Assembly (NCBI GenBank): GCA_039795165.1
Contig: JBDKER010000008.1
Coordinates: 62,001 to 126,000 of the forward strand
Source of the DNA: V1-33 sp039795165
GTDB lineage: Bacteria; Verrucomicrobiota; Verrucomicrobiia; Verrucomicrobiales; V1-33
Length of the DNA: 64,000 nucleotides
Direction of reading: 5' to 3'
This document shows, piece after piece, positions 35,627 through 44,464 of the stretch. The translations under genes and the position numbers were made by a program. The notes under the pieces were generated by a model that was not told the origin of the DNA, searched no databases, and saw nothing but the letters and a program-made list of their open reading frames with translations. Position 1 is the first letter of the stretch; every line of letters begins with the position of its first letter.

Positions 35627-37279
35627 ATGAAACCCCTGGTTCTCATTCAGTGCAGAGCGTCCTCCACGCGCTTGCCCGGCAAAGCCCTGCTTCCGGTACG
35701 CGGAGTGCCGTCGGTTCTCCTGTGCGCACAGCGGGCCGCCAATACAGGCCTGGAAATCCTCGTCGTAATCTCTGATGATCCCTCCGACGACGAACTGTGG
35801 GCCACGCTTGAAGCAAGGGGAATCCCCTGCTGTCGCGGCAGTCTGCAGGATGTTCTTTCGCGCTTTAACTATGCAATTGAGGGTCGCAGCGATGATACTC
35901 CTGTCGTGCGCCTCACCGCAGATAATCTCTACATCGATGGGGCTTTGATCGAGGAAGCTGTAGAAGCTTTTCATAACGGAAACCTCAATTATCTCGGACT
36001 CCACCCGCCTGCTCTCACGGGTGCGCCCTACGGACTAAGTGCCGAGGTGACATGGGCTAAGAACATCCGGGAAGCGCACCGCAATGCCACGGATGGATTT
36101 GACCGCGAACACGTCACTCCATGGATCATCCGGGCGCATGGTCTCGCTGTGCATCGTCCCGCCGGTCTCCAGTCAGGACTCACGCACCTTCGCTGCACGA
36201 TGGATTCCTGGTCGGATTATCAGCGGGTCCTGAAGTCCTTCCGGCAAGTGCCCGATCCGGTGCGCGCCGGATGGCAGACTTTGGTCGGGATGCTGCAGAA
36301 AGACTTTCCGGAAAATGGGTTTCCGCTGCGTTTCTCCACGAAAGGAAGCATAGCTGAACTGGCGCTCGGCACTGTGCAGATCGGAGTTCCGTACGGAGTC
36401 TCCAACACCGCTGGCCAACCCAGTTTCGAGATCGCCAAGCGACTCGTGGAGTGCGCTGTTGCGCACGGTGTTACTCATCTTGACTGCGCTGCTGACTACG
36501 GAAGCGCGGAATCACGTCTGGGCCGAATTGTCACCGAAGACCTGAGGAGCCGGGTCACCGTAGTCACTAAACTTGCACCGCTCACGGATTTGCGTGAGGA
36601 CTGCAGCGACGAAGACACTAGAAACTACGTGGAGGCCAGCGTGTACCGGTCCCTCGCAAACCTGAGGCTCGACGAACTGCCCGTTCTGCTGCTGCATCGC
36701 TGGCATCACCGCAGCAGTCATGGCGGCCGGGTCTGGGCTGTGCTCCGGAAACTTCAGGAAAAAGGGGTCGTCGGGACCCTTGGTGCATCAGTACAGAGTC
36801 CCGCTGAGGCCATCGAGGCGATCACGGATCCCGAGATCAAGTTCATCCAGCTTCCTGTCAATCTGCTCGACCGCAGGTTTCAGAGAATGGATTTCCCGGC
36901 GAGAGCCAAAGAGAGGACCGATGTGATCATTCAGGCCCGCAGCGTTTTTCTTCAGGGCCTGCTGCTGATGCCACCGTCCAGCTGGCCGGAATTTTCCGAT
37001 CCTGACACCAGCCTCCTTCATGCAAAGCTCCAGTCTCTGGCGGAAAGTTTTAAACGAGACAGTATTGCGGAATTGTGCGTGGCCTATGTCCGCGCTCAGC
37101 CATGGGTCGATTGCATGGTTGTCGGCATGCAGAACGCAGATCAATTGAAGGCAAATGCGGTGCTGTTCAAAAAACCACCGTTAAGCGTCGCAGAGTGTCA
37201 GGAGATCGAAGCAGCATTCCCGAATCTGCCGGAGTGCCTTCTGAATCCAGCCCGATGGAAGGAAGCAAGAAAAGCATGA
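35627..37279 (+). CDS. SpsF-like cytidylyltransferase fused to an aldo-keto reductase
   Basis: A 550-residue two-domain protein. Residues 1-235 match the SpsF/CMP-KDO-NeuA-like nucleotidyltransferase group: LVLIQCRASSTRLPGKALLPV, with the nucleotide-binding RASSTRLPGK, and TPVVRLTADNLYIDG. Residues about 245-550 match aldo-keto reductases: LALGTVQIGVPYG, HLDCAADYGSAESRLG (catalytic Asp and Tyr), VVTKL and LLLHRWHH (Lys and His), GASVQSPAEA. Both halves look intact. SpsF-like proteins occur in spore-coat and glycan loci and presumably activate or modify a sugar; such fusions are found in nonulosonate clusters. ATG 35627 is placed at the domain start; ATG 35585 is an alternative. It overlaps the SDR gene by four bases (ATGA). 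Confidence 0.85.
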   Translation: MKPLVLIQCRASSTRLPGKALLPVRGVPSVLLCAQRAANTGLEILVVISDDPSDDELWATLEARGIPCCRGSLQDVLSRFNYAIEGRSDDTPVVRLTADNLYIDGALIEEAVEAFHNGNLNYLGLHPPALTGAPYGLSAEVTWAKNIREAHRNATDGFDREHVTPWIIRAHGLAVHRPAGLQSGLTHLRCTMDSWSDYQRVLKSFRQVPDPVRAGWQTLVGMLQKDFPENGFPLRFSTKGSIAELALGTVQIGVPYGVSNTAGQPSFEIAKRLVECAVAHGVTHLDCAADYGSAESRLGRIVTEDLRSRVTVVTKLAPLTDLREDCSDEDTRNYVEASVYRSLANLRLDELPVLLLHRWHHRSSHGGRVWAVLRKLQEKGVVGTLGASVQSPAEAIEAITDPEIKFIQLPVNLLDRRFQRMDFPARAKERTDVIIQARSVFLQGLLLMPPSSWPEFSDPDTSLLHAKLQSLAESFKRDSIAELCVAYVRAQPWVDCMVVGMQNADQLKANAVLFKKPPLSVAECQEIEAAFPNLPECLLNPARWKEARKA

Positions 37280-38064
37280 AAAGTCTCGACTTAAGGAATA
37301 AGTGCGTTCTTGTCACAGGTGCTGCGGGCCACCTTGGCAGGGCTATCTGCGGTCAACTTTCCTCAGCTGGTGCCCACTTGGTGGTCACTGGGCGGTCCAT
37401 GGAGCGTCTGCGGGCACTGGTTGCGGAGCTTCGCGCCATGGGTGCACCAGCGACCATGCTGCAGGCTGACATTGCGCAGGAATCCGAACGGCAGCGCATG
37501 GCTGAGTTCATTTCCGCGGAATTCGGGAAACTGGATGGGCTTGTGAACAATGCCTATGGCGGGGCAGTGGGAACTATTGAAACGAGCACCGTGGAACAGA
37601 TACGTGCTAGTCTGGAAATCAGCATCACCGCGCCGTTCAATTTGGTGCAGCTGCTCCTTCCAGCATTGCGGAATTCCGGTGCAGCAAGCATCGTGAACAT
37701 GGCATCAATGTATGGAATGGTCAGTCCGGATGGCAGGATCTACGGAAGCAGTGGTTACAATAGTCCGCCATTTTATGGCGCTGCAAAGGCTGGCCTGATT
37801 CAGATGACGCGTTATCTGGCGTGCCATCTTGCGGAGCATAATATCCGTGTCAATGCGGTCAGCCCCGGGCCATTCCCGCCACAGAGCATCAAAGTAAACC
37901 AGCCGGAATTTCACGGCAAGCTTGCTGGGAAGGTGCCCATGGGCAGAATTGGGGTGGCCGATGAAATCGGCGGCGCAGTGCAGTTTCTCCTATCGGAGGC
38001 GGCTTCCTATATCACTGGAATCAATCTTCCCGTGGATGGAGGGTGGACGGCTGGAAGCAATTAG
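37276..38064 (+). CDS. Short-chain dehydrogenase/reductase
   Basis: A 262-residue Rossmann-fold oxidoreductase. It has the cofactor motif VLVTGAAGHLGRAI, the NNAYGG structural motif, catalytic Ser in NMASMYGM and YGAAK (Tyr-x3-Lys), then RVNAVSPGPFPPQS and the end ITGINLPVDGGW. It is translationally coupled to the cytidylyltransferase/aldo-keto reductase fusion; the pair is likely to modify a nucleotide sugar or an acyl-amino sugar. Comparable AKR-SDR-cytidylyltransferase sets accompany legionaminic or pseudaminic acid genes in Campylobacter-type loci, but the exact reaction here is not known. Confidence 0.88.
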   Translation: MKSLDLRNKCVLVTGAAGHLGRAICGQLSSAGAHLVVTGRSMERLRALVAELRAMGAPATMLQADIAQESERQRMAEFISAEFGKLDGLVNNAYGGAVGTIETSTVEQIRASLEISITAPFNLVQLLLPALRNSGAASIVNMASMYGMVSPDGRIYGSSGYNSPPFYGAAKAGLIQMTRYLACHLAEHNIRVNAVSPGPFPPQSIKVNQPEFHGKLAGKVPMGRIGVADEIGGAVQFLLSEAASYITGINLPVDGGWTAGSN

Positions 38065-38393
38065 GTCACGAAGGGCCCGAATCACGATAGAGCAAAGAGA
38101 CCGGTGGAGAGATCACCGCAGAAAATACGCCCTGAAACACCAGCTTACGAAATTCAATGGCAAGCGCCTGACGCCCCACTCCCTGCGTCCGTGTCAGGAA
38201 CCTGCTGAGGTCTGGCTCAGGCAGCGGATCCGGGTAATGAAGCGTCAGGGAAAGCGGCTGTGCCTTGGACCAGTCGAAGGCACCCCGGCGGACCGCGGGC
38301 TTTCCGGAGAATTTCCCTCAGCTGCCATTCAAAGTCCCGACATGCACACCGGCGAATCCTTGCCTTTTTGAAGATAGACTCGTCTTGTTAACC
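38065..38393. other. 329-base gap inside the glycan locus, possible gene remnant
   Basis: No complete gene. The minus strand keeps an open frame of about 84 codons (38066-38317) that starts directly after a stop codon, has no usable start at its beginning, and contains protein-like text such as AFDWSKAQPLSLTLHYPDP and RQALAIEFRKLVFQG. It might be the tail of a decayed gene; chance is also possible in GC-rich DNA. A purine-rich segment precedes the next ATG. Confidence 0.3.
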
Positions 38394-39482
38394 ATGCAGG
38401 CTCACCAACTGAATCCCGAGGAGTCACAAACTGTGACCGTGCGCCAGCTGCACAATGCGAGAGAACCTCAGGTGGAGACCAAACCCCTTACCATTCACAT
38501 TTCATCGTGCCAGGGCATGGACAGTCTGGAGCTGGAGAAGTGGAGAGAACTGCTCCATACGGCGGACGAGCCTGTCGAACTGGTAGGAGATCCTGCGTCA
38601 GCGGCCATTATTCTTGTCATTGGTTTTGATCAGACGAACTGGTTTAAGGTACTTCGTGGGAATTCTGTCTGGAAGCGCTTTCCTGAGAAGAGCTTCGGCA
38701 TCAGCGAGAGTGATTCCCCTCCGCGGTTTCTCCACGGGCTCTATTCCGGCGTGCCGAAGAAATGGAATCGGATGAAGAGGTTCAGCGGACTGGCCTATCA
38801 CTGGCATCGGCAACAGTACCTCAATCCGGTGCCTCCGCCAGAGGAGGTGGCGGCCGCTGCCAAGAAGTACCTGTTTTCCTACATTGGTAGATCGAGTCAT
38901 CCGGTCCGCCGCAGAATCCTCCAATGCTGCCGTGGCGTAACGTCGGTTTTCACGGAGGATTCCACCGATGTGTACAACCATTTTACCTCGACAACAGAGC
39001 AGGGGAGCAGACACGAGTATTACTGGAATATCATGATGGCATCGAAGTATGGCCTCTGCCCTGCCGGGGCCTCGCCATCCAGCATCCGTCTTTTTGAGAT
39101 GATGGAGGCGGGTATTGCGCCAGTGATTGTTTCCGATCAATGGGTTCCACCCCTGGGGCCCAATTGGGAGAGCTTCTGCCTGAGGGTCCCGGAGTCCAAG
39201 GTCAAATACCTTCCCTCGATTGTCGGAGAGATTGAGTCCGAGTACGAACAACGCGGTCGTCTTGCCCGTGAGGCATGGGAGCGTTGGTTTTCCGAGGGAC
39301 GCTATGGGGATTTTCTCATCCGGTCCATCCGGCACCTCCAGCACTCCCAGAAGGTGCCGGAGCGGTTCTACGCAAGGCTCGAGGGATACTTCATCGCCGT
39401 GTCGAAGCTGCGTCTCCTCCTGTTCCGGTCAATGGTCAGTGCGAAGCAGGCGGCAAGGAGGATCGGACTTGTGCGAAACTGA
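38394..39482 (+). CDS. Exostosin-like (GT47-type) glycosyltransferase
   Basis: A 362-residue protein. The C-terminal half matches exostosin-family GT-B proteins: YLFSYIGRSSHPVRRRIL, RHEYYWNIMMASKYGLCPAGASPSSIRLFEMMEAGIAPVIVSD in two pieces, followed by WESFCLRVPES. In these, SxRLFEaMEaG-PVI is the nucleotide-sugar binding region. No membrane segment is seen. The frame is open upstream of ATG 38394, but that part is unlike the family. Probably a sugar transferase for the glycan assembled by this locus; donor and acceptor unknown. Confidence 0.75.
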   Translation: MQAHQLNPEESQTVTVRQLHNAREPQVETKPLTIHISSCQGMDSLELEKWRELLHTADEPVELVGDPASAAIILVIGFDQTNWFKVLRGNSVWKRFPEKSFGISESDSPPRFLHGLYSGVPKKWNRMKRFSGLAYHWHRQQYLNPVPPPEEVAAAAKKYLFSYIGRSSHPVRRRILQCCRGVTSVFTEDSTDVYNHFTSTTEQGSRHEYYWNIMMASKYGLCPAGASPSSIRLFEMMEAGIAPVIVSDQWVPPLGPNWESFCLRVPESKVKYLPSIVGEIESEYEQRGRLAREAWERWFSEGRYGDFLIRSIRHLQHSQKVPERFYARLEGYFIAVSKLRLLLFRSMVSAKQAARRIGLVRN

Positions 39483-39610
39483 TGCCTGGGCGTTCTTTCC
39501 ACCTGGCCGGGTGTAACCCTGGCGATATGCAGCCGCAGCCCTGACCGCGGAGCCGAAGTCGGCCTGCGCATGGCCTTGCGGCACCTAATTCCACACGTTC
39601 CCATGAAATC

Positions 39611-40462
39611 ATGAAAGACCTGCCTGTTCGAGTCTATTCCCCCGAACCGGCGATCCAGCACCCAGCCATCATGGCCCGGGACCTCTGGAACGACCTCAAG
39701 GCAGGGCGCGAACTTGCCTGGAGACTGTTCATTCGCGATCTCAGTGCTCAGTTCCGGGCGACTTGGCTCGGCTACGTGTGGGCCTTTCTGCCTGCCCTCG
39801 TTTCATCGCTGACGTTCATCTTTCTGCAGAGTCAGGGCATCGTCAAGATTGAAGGTACCGGGATCCCCTATGCTGCCTTCGCCATGATGGGGACCCTGCT
39901 CTGGCAGACCTTTGTCGATGCCATCAGCTCGCCCCTGGCTTCCGTAAGCTCAGCCCGATCCATGCTCACGAAGATCAACTTCCCGAGGGAGGCGATTCTC
40001 ATGTCCGGGCTCTGCATGGTCTTCTTCAATTTTCTCGTGCGCTTGCTGCTCATGATCGGCGTGATGGCATGGTGGAAAATCATTCCCGGTCCAGGAATCG
40101 CTCTATTTCCAGTGACTGTCCTCAGTCTGCTCCTCTGCGGTTATGCCGTGGGACTGATCATTCTCCCGGTAGGCAGTCTCTATGGAGATGTCGCCCGGGG
40201 CATCAGCATCGTCACCCAGTTCTGGATGCTGCTGACCCCGGTTGTATACCCCGCTCGCACGACCGGACTGGCCGGATGGCTGGCCACATGGAACCCGATC
40301 GCGCCCATCATCACCACGGCCCGCGAATCCCTCACCAATCAGCCCTTTTCGCACCTGCCGGCCTTCTGGATCATTACAGTGGCGGCACTCCTCATCTCGC
40401 TTGTCGGTCTCATTGCCTTCCGCCTCGTGATGCCGCGGATCATCGAACGGATGGGCAGTTGA
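39611..40462 (+). CDS. ABC-2 type polysaccharide/LPS export permease (Wzm/KpsM-like)
   Basis: A 283-residue inner-membrane protein with six hydrophobic helices. A cytoplasmic N-terminus (MARDLWNDLKAGRELAWRLF, FIRDLSAQFRATWLGYVWAFL in the family style) is followed by helices including FMPALV-type SSLTFIFLQ and MVFFNFLVRLLLMIGVMAWW; FWMLLTPVVYPA and NPIAPIITTARESL near the C-terminus are strongly conserved in the family. It would form a dimer with the ATPase encoded next to export an undecaprenyl-linked or lipid-linked glycan across the inner membrane. Confidence 0.93.
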   Translation: MKDLPVRVYSPEPAIQHPAIMARDLWNDLKAGRELAWRLFIRDLSAQFRATWLGYVWAFLPALVSSLTFIFLQSQGIVKIEGTGIPYAAFAMMGTLLWQTFVDAISSPLASVSSARSMLTKINFPREAILMSGLCMVFFNFLVRLLLMIGVMAWWKIIPGPGIALFPVTVLSLLLCGYAVGLIILPVGSLYGDVARGISIVTQFWMLLTPVVYPARTTGLAGWLATWNPIAPIITTARESLTNQPFSHLPAFWIITVAALLISLVGLIAFRLVMPRIIERMGS

Positions 40463-40590
40463 TCTTCAGTTGCTGATTGCTGACGGGCCACCTGCGCCTG
40501 CCAAGCGGAGCGAAAGGACGATCCTTACCGCTGCTGTCAGCCCCTCGAAAGGCAACGGGCACAGCCAGTCTTCACTTTTGTTTACCCATC

Positions 40591-41895
40591 ATGCTGAGCG
40601 AGCCAAGGCAGCCGTCCTCCAATGAGACTCTCGTCAGTGTCTCGGGAATCTCGAAGAAATTCTGCCGTTCCCTCAAGAAGTCGCTCTGGTATGGCCTGCA
40701 GGACATGGCGGGCGAACTCAATCCGTTCCGGAAGATCGCTGCGGATTCGCGAGGCGAAGCAAAGGCAGGCACCCTGCGCCCCGGGGAATTCTGGGCGGTC
40801 CGCGATGTTTCCTTCGAACTTCGGCGGGGCGAATGCCTCGGGCTGATTGGCCACAACGGCGCTGGCAAAACCACGCTCCTGAGGATGCTCAATGGCCTCA
40901 TCAGCCCGGATGGCGGCAGCATCACCATGCGCGGACGGGTGGGGGCTCTCATTGCCCTCGGGGCTGGGTTCAATCCGGTGCTGACCGGCCGGGAGAATGT
41001 GTATGTCAATGCCTCCATCCTCGGACTCTCGGCACGGGAAACGGACGAACGCATTGAGGAAATCATCGACTTTGCGGGAATCGGCGAATTCATTGATGCG
41101 CCTGTGCAGAGTTATTCGTCAGGCATGCAGGTGCGGCTCGGCTTTGCGGTGGCCACTGCACTCGAGCCCGACGTGCTGATTCTGGATGAGATTCTCGCAG
41201 TAGGCGATGCCTCGTTCCGCCACCGCTGCTACCAGCGGATCAACCGGATCATGAAGAACTGTGCCGTCATCCTCGTGTCGCACAGCATGGAGCAGATTGC
41301 GGCAGTGGCGCGGTCTGTCGGTTTCATGGATCATGGAAGATTCACTCTTTTCAACGATCCACTGGAAGGCATTCTCGCCTATAACGACGCCAATGACTCC
41401 CATGGGTCCTCCGCAGATGGCGGTCGCGTTTTTGCCGTCTATCCTCCCTTCACCGATGTAAAGGTGCATGTTCCTGCGGAACCTGTCAGCTATCAGGGCC
41501 CTATGGACGTCGAGGTGGAGATTCATTCGGAGGCACCCATCGAGCATCTCGTGTTCTCTTTTTCAGCCGTAAACCGTGTCGAGCAGACAGTCATGAACTG
41601 GAACCTGCGCAATCAGGATCACAAGGTTCGGCTTCCAGCTGGGCATTCCCGCTTCCGCTTCCACATCGCCAGCCTGCAACTGCACCCGGGCGATTATCAG
41701 TGGAATCTGTGGGTCGGTCCATACGGGGCCATCGAACCGTGCCTTTATGCGATGCGCGCAGGGCAATTCCGTGTGACCAGCCGTTTCGAACCTATCGGGG
41801 ATATCCCCTATCTGCCTGCTCCCGATTCCTTTGACCTCACTTCGGTTCCAGGGAACGCGGTCCCGGAGCCGTGGCAGCCGACCTCTCACCAGTAA
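40591..41895 (+). CDS. ABC-type polysaccharide export ATP-binding protein with C-terminal Wzt domain
   Basis: A 434-residue subunit partner of the permease just upstream. Residues about 10-260 form the ATPase: Walker A GHNGAGKTT, an AFNPVLTGRENVYVNASILGL-like region, signature YSSGMQVRLGFAVATAL, Walker B VLILDEILAVGD and switch His in LVSHSMEQI. The tail (about 285-430) is a Wzt-type carbohydrate-binding beta-sandwich, which in Wzt proteins recognises the capped end of an O-antigen chain before export, suggesting that this exporter reads a chain terminus. ATG 40591 is used; the upstream open frame is unlike the family. Confidence 0.93.
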   Translation: MLSEPRQPSSNETLVSVSGISKKFCRSLKKSLWYGLQDMAGELNPFRKIAADSRGEAKAGTLRPGEFWAVRDVSFELRRGECLGLIGHNGAGKTTLLRMLNGLISPDGGSITMRGRVGALIALGAGFNPVLTGRENVYVNASILGLSARETDERIEEIIDFAGIGEFIDAPVQSYSSGMQVRLGFAVATALEPDVLILDEILAVGDASFRHRCYQRINRIMKNCAVILVSHSMEQIAAVARSVGFMDHGRFTLFNDPLEGILAYNDANDSHGSSADGGRVFAVYPPFTDVKVHVPAEPVSYQGPMDVEVEIHSEAPIEHLVFSFSAVNRVEQTVMNWNLRNQDHKVRLPAGHSRFRFHIASLQLHPGDYQWNLWVGPYGAIEPCLYAMRAGQFRVTSRFEPIGDIPYLPAPDSFDLTSVPGNAVPEPWQPTSHQ

Positions 41896-41900
41896 ACGAA

Positions 41901-42914
41901 ATGCTATCAGGTAAATCCATTCTCATTACCGGAGGCACCGGTTCTCTCGGAAAAGAACTCACCAGGACGATCCTTGCCCGCTGGCCGGACGTGAAGCGCC
42001 TCGTCATCTTTTCCCGAGACGAGCAGAAGCAGTTTCTCATGGCAGAGGAATTCCCGGAGTCGCAGTACCCCGCCCTCCGCTACTTCATCGGCGATGTCCG
42101 GGATATCGACCGACTCAAGCGTGCCTTCACCGGGGTGGACTACGTCATTCACGCCGCGGCCATGAAGCACGTGCATATCGCGGAGTACAATCCCGACGAG
42201 TGCGTGAAGACCAACGTCGGCGGAGCCGAAAATGTCATCCGGGCGGCGCTCGGATCTGGAGTCACCAAAGTGGTGGCTCTTTCCACGGACAAAGCCTGCG
42301 CTCCCACCAACCTTTATGGAGCGACCAAGCTGACCTCCGACAAGCTCTTCATTGCTGCAAATAATATCCGGGGAACTCAGGACATCCGCTTCTCAGTGGT
42401 GCGCTACGGAAACGTCATGGGTTCAAATGGATCGGTGATCCCGTTCTTCCTACGCAAGCGAAGCGAAGGGGTTCTGCCCATCACGGATCCGGCCATGACG
42501 AGATTCAATATTTCTCTGGAGGACGGTGTCGGCATGGTCCTGCATGCCCTCGAGCATGCATGGGGCGGCGAACTGTTCGTGCCCAAGATCCCTTCTTACC
42601 GGATCACGGAACTGGCTGAGGCCATCGGTCCCTCTTGCGAGCACCAAGTCGTGGGTCTCCGCCCCGGTGAGAAGATCCACGAAGAGATGATCACCAGTTC
42701 GGATTCCTTTTCCACCTACGACCTCGGGAAATACTATGTGATTCTTCCACAGGTTCCCGTCTGGAACCGGGAACAGTTCATCAGCACCTTCGGTGCCAGA
42801 CCCGTCACCCCCGGATTCAGCTATTCCTCGGGAGCCAATGAAGAATGGCTCTCGGTGGAACAGATCCGCAGCCTCATCCGGACGCACCTTGACCCGGATT
42901 TCATGCCAGCGTGA
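41901..42914 (+). CDS. pseB: UDP-N-acetylglucosamine 4,6-dehydratase (inverting)
   Basis: First enzyme of CMP-pseudaminic acid synthesis: it converts UDP-GlcNAc to UDP-2-acetamido-2,6-dideoxy-L-arabino-hexos-4-ulose. The 337-residue protein has SILITGGTGSLGKELTR (NADP binding), DVRDIDRLKRAF, VIHAAAMKHVHIAEYNP, ALSTDKACAPTNLYGATK with the catalytic T-D-K and Y-x3-K arrangement, and VRYGNVMGSNGSVIPFF, all hallmarks of PseB/FlaA1. The start ATG 41901 follows the wzt-like stop by five bases; a GTG at 41871 would overlap it. Part of the continuous pse operon. Confidence 0.95.
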   Translation: MLSGKSILITGGTGSLGKELTRTILARWPDVKRLVIFSRDEQKQFLMAEEFPESQYPALRYFIGDVRDIDRLKRAFTGVDYVIHAAAMKHVHIAEYNPDECVKTNVGGAENVIRAALGSGVTKVVALSTDKACAPTNLYGATKLTSDKLFIAANNIRGTQDIRFSVVRYGNVMGSNGSVIPFFLRKRSEGVLPITDPAMTRFNISLEDGVGMVLHALEHAWGGELFVPKIPSYRITELAEAIGPSCEHQVVGLRPGEKIHEEMITSSDSFSTYDLGKYYVILPQVPVWNREQFISTFGARPVTPGFSYSSGANEEWLSVEQIRSLIRTHLDPDFMPA

Positions 42915-43077
42915 CTCCGGCGGGCCGTCCCGGCGGTTACGGGGGCGAGTCTTTTCCGGTAGTAGCCGGAAAGCACCATCTCAGTCCCGCCGCAAGCCTC
43001 AGCAAGGTGGCTCCATGCGGGATTCTGTCTGATCCCTTTCGAATCCGCCAGCCGCAACCGTACCTGCCTCTTCCTTA

Positions 43078-44388
43078 ATGACTATGCAAAGCCGACCGAA
43101 GGACAGCCAGCCGCAGCCGCAGGGAATCATTCCGTATGGGCGGCAGACTATTGATGACGATGACATACATGCGGTGGCGGCAGCACTTCGCTCCGACTAC
43201 CTCACCTCCGGTCCGGAGGTGGAGCGATTCGAGACTGAGTTCGCGGCCATGGCAGGCGCAAAGCACGCCGTCGCCGTGAACAGCGCGACGGCTGCGCTCC
43301 ACCTTGCCATGAAGGTCCTCGGGATTGGATCCGGGGACAGGGTCATCACGACACCGAATACCTTTGTGGCATCGGCGAACGCGGCAGCCTATGTGGGTGC
43401 CACCCCGGATTTTTCCGATATCTGTCCAGGATCATGGAATCTTGATCCTCAGCAACTTGAGGAGAACTGGAAACCGGATGCCAAAGCGGTTGTGGCAGTG
43501 GACTACGCAGGTTGTCCATGCAACATGCCGGAGATTGCGCGCATTGCCCGGCAGCACGGAGCGAAGGTGATTGAGGACGCCTGCCATGGAGTGGGCTCCG
43601 TCTTCCATGCAGAGGGACGCCCATGGAGAACCGGAGAACACGGCTGGGCCGATATTACCACATTTTCCTTCCACCCTGTCAAGACGATGACAACAGGAGA
43701 AGGGGGGATGCTGGTGACAGATAATGGTGAATGGGCCGACCTGGCCAGAAGGCTTCGCTCTCATGGGATCACGAGAGCCCCGGAATCGTTCCGGGGACTG
43801 ACCCGGCCGGATGATTGGCAAGGCTCGCCGCAGGCAGGCTTTCCCGTGGATGCGCTCAGGGAGACTGGGCCGTGGTATTACGAAATGCAGGATCTGGGCT
43901 GGAACTACCGCATTACGGACATTCAGTGCGCCCTCGGCCGCAGCCAATTGAGGAAGTTGCCGCAGTTCATCGCGAGGCGACAGGAGATCGCCCGGAGGTA
44001 CAGCGAGGCGCTGGCGGACCTTCCATGGCTGGAAACGCCCGCCTTGGCGGAACCCCTGGTGACAGAAGCCTCTGCTCATCAGTTCCACTACGGTGCTGGA
44101 GATGTCTCGCTGCACCTCTATACGGTGCAGATGGATTTCGTGTCGCTGGGTCATTCAAGAACGCGCGTCATGGAGTTGCTCCGTTCCAAGGGGGTTGGAA
44201 CACAGGTACTCTACATTCCAGTATACCTGCAGCCATGGTACCGGCGCACATTCGGCTATGTGCCCGGCAAGTGTCCCGTCGCGGAGAAGTTCTACGCACG
44301 CGCACTCAGCCTCCCGCTGTTTCCCGCGATGGCGGACGAGGATGTCGACCGCGTGATTTCCGCAGTCAGGTCCCTCACCACGTCCTGA
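43078..44388 (+). CDS. pseC: UDP-4-amino-4,6-dideoxy-N-acetyl-L-altrosamine transaminase
   Basis: Second step of the pathway: PLP-dependent transfer of an amino group from glutamate to the 4-keto product of PseB. The 436-residue protein is a DegT/DnrJ/EryC1-family enzyme, with YGRQTIDDDDIHAVAAALRSDYLTSGP, AVAVNSATAALHLAMKVLG, an AEDACHG-like IEDACHGVGSVF and SFHPVKTMTTGEGGML, where the lysine forms the internal aldimine. RRQEIARRYSEAL and the C-terminal GVGTQVLYIPVYLQPWYR are typical of PseC. A 163-base spacer separates it from pseB. Confidence 0.93.
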   Translation: MTMQSRPKDSQPQPQGIIPYGRQTIDDDDIHAVAAALRSDYLTSGPEVERFETEFAAMAGAKHAVAVNSATAALHLAMKVLGIGSGDRVITTPNTFVASANAAAYVGATPDFSDICPGSWNLDPQQLEENWKPDAKAVVAVDYAGCPCNMPEIARIARQHGAKVIEDACHGVGSVFHAEGRPWRTGEHGWADITTFSFHPVKTMTTGEGGMLVTDNGEWADLARRLRSHGITRAPESFRGLTRPDDWQGSPQAGFPVDALRETGPWYYEMQDLGWNYRITDIQCALGRSQLRKLPQFIARRQEIARRYSEALADLPWLETPALAEPLVTEASAHQFHYGAGDVSLHLYTVQMDFVSLGHSRTRVMELLRSKGVGTQVLYIPVYLQPWYRRTFGYVPGKCPVAEKFYARALSLPLFPAMADEDVDRVISAVRSLTTS

Positions 44389-44464
44389 GGCGGTGCAACG
44401 CGGAGCAAGCAGCTGGTCACGGCTAACTCGTCCACGGGATGGAGCGGCCTTTCATCAATGACCT

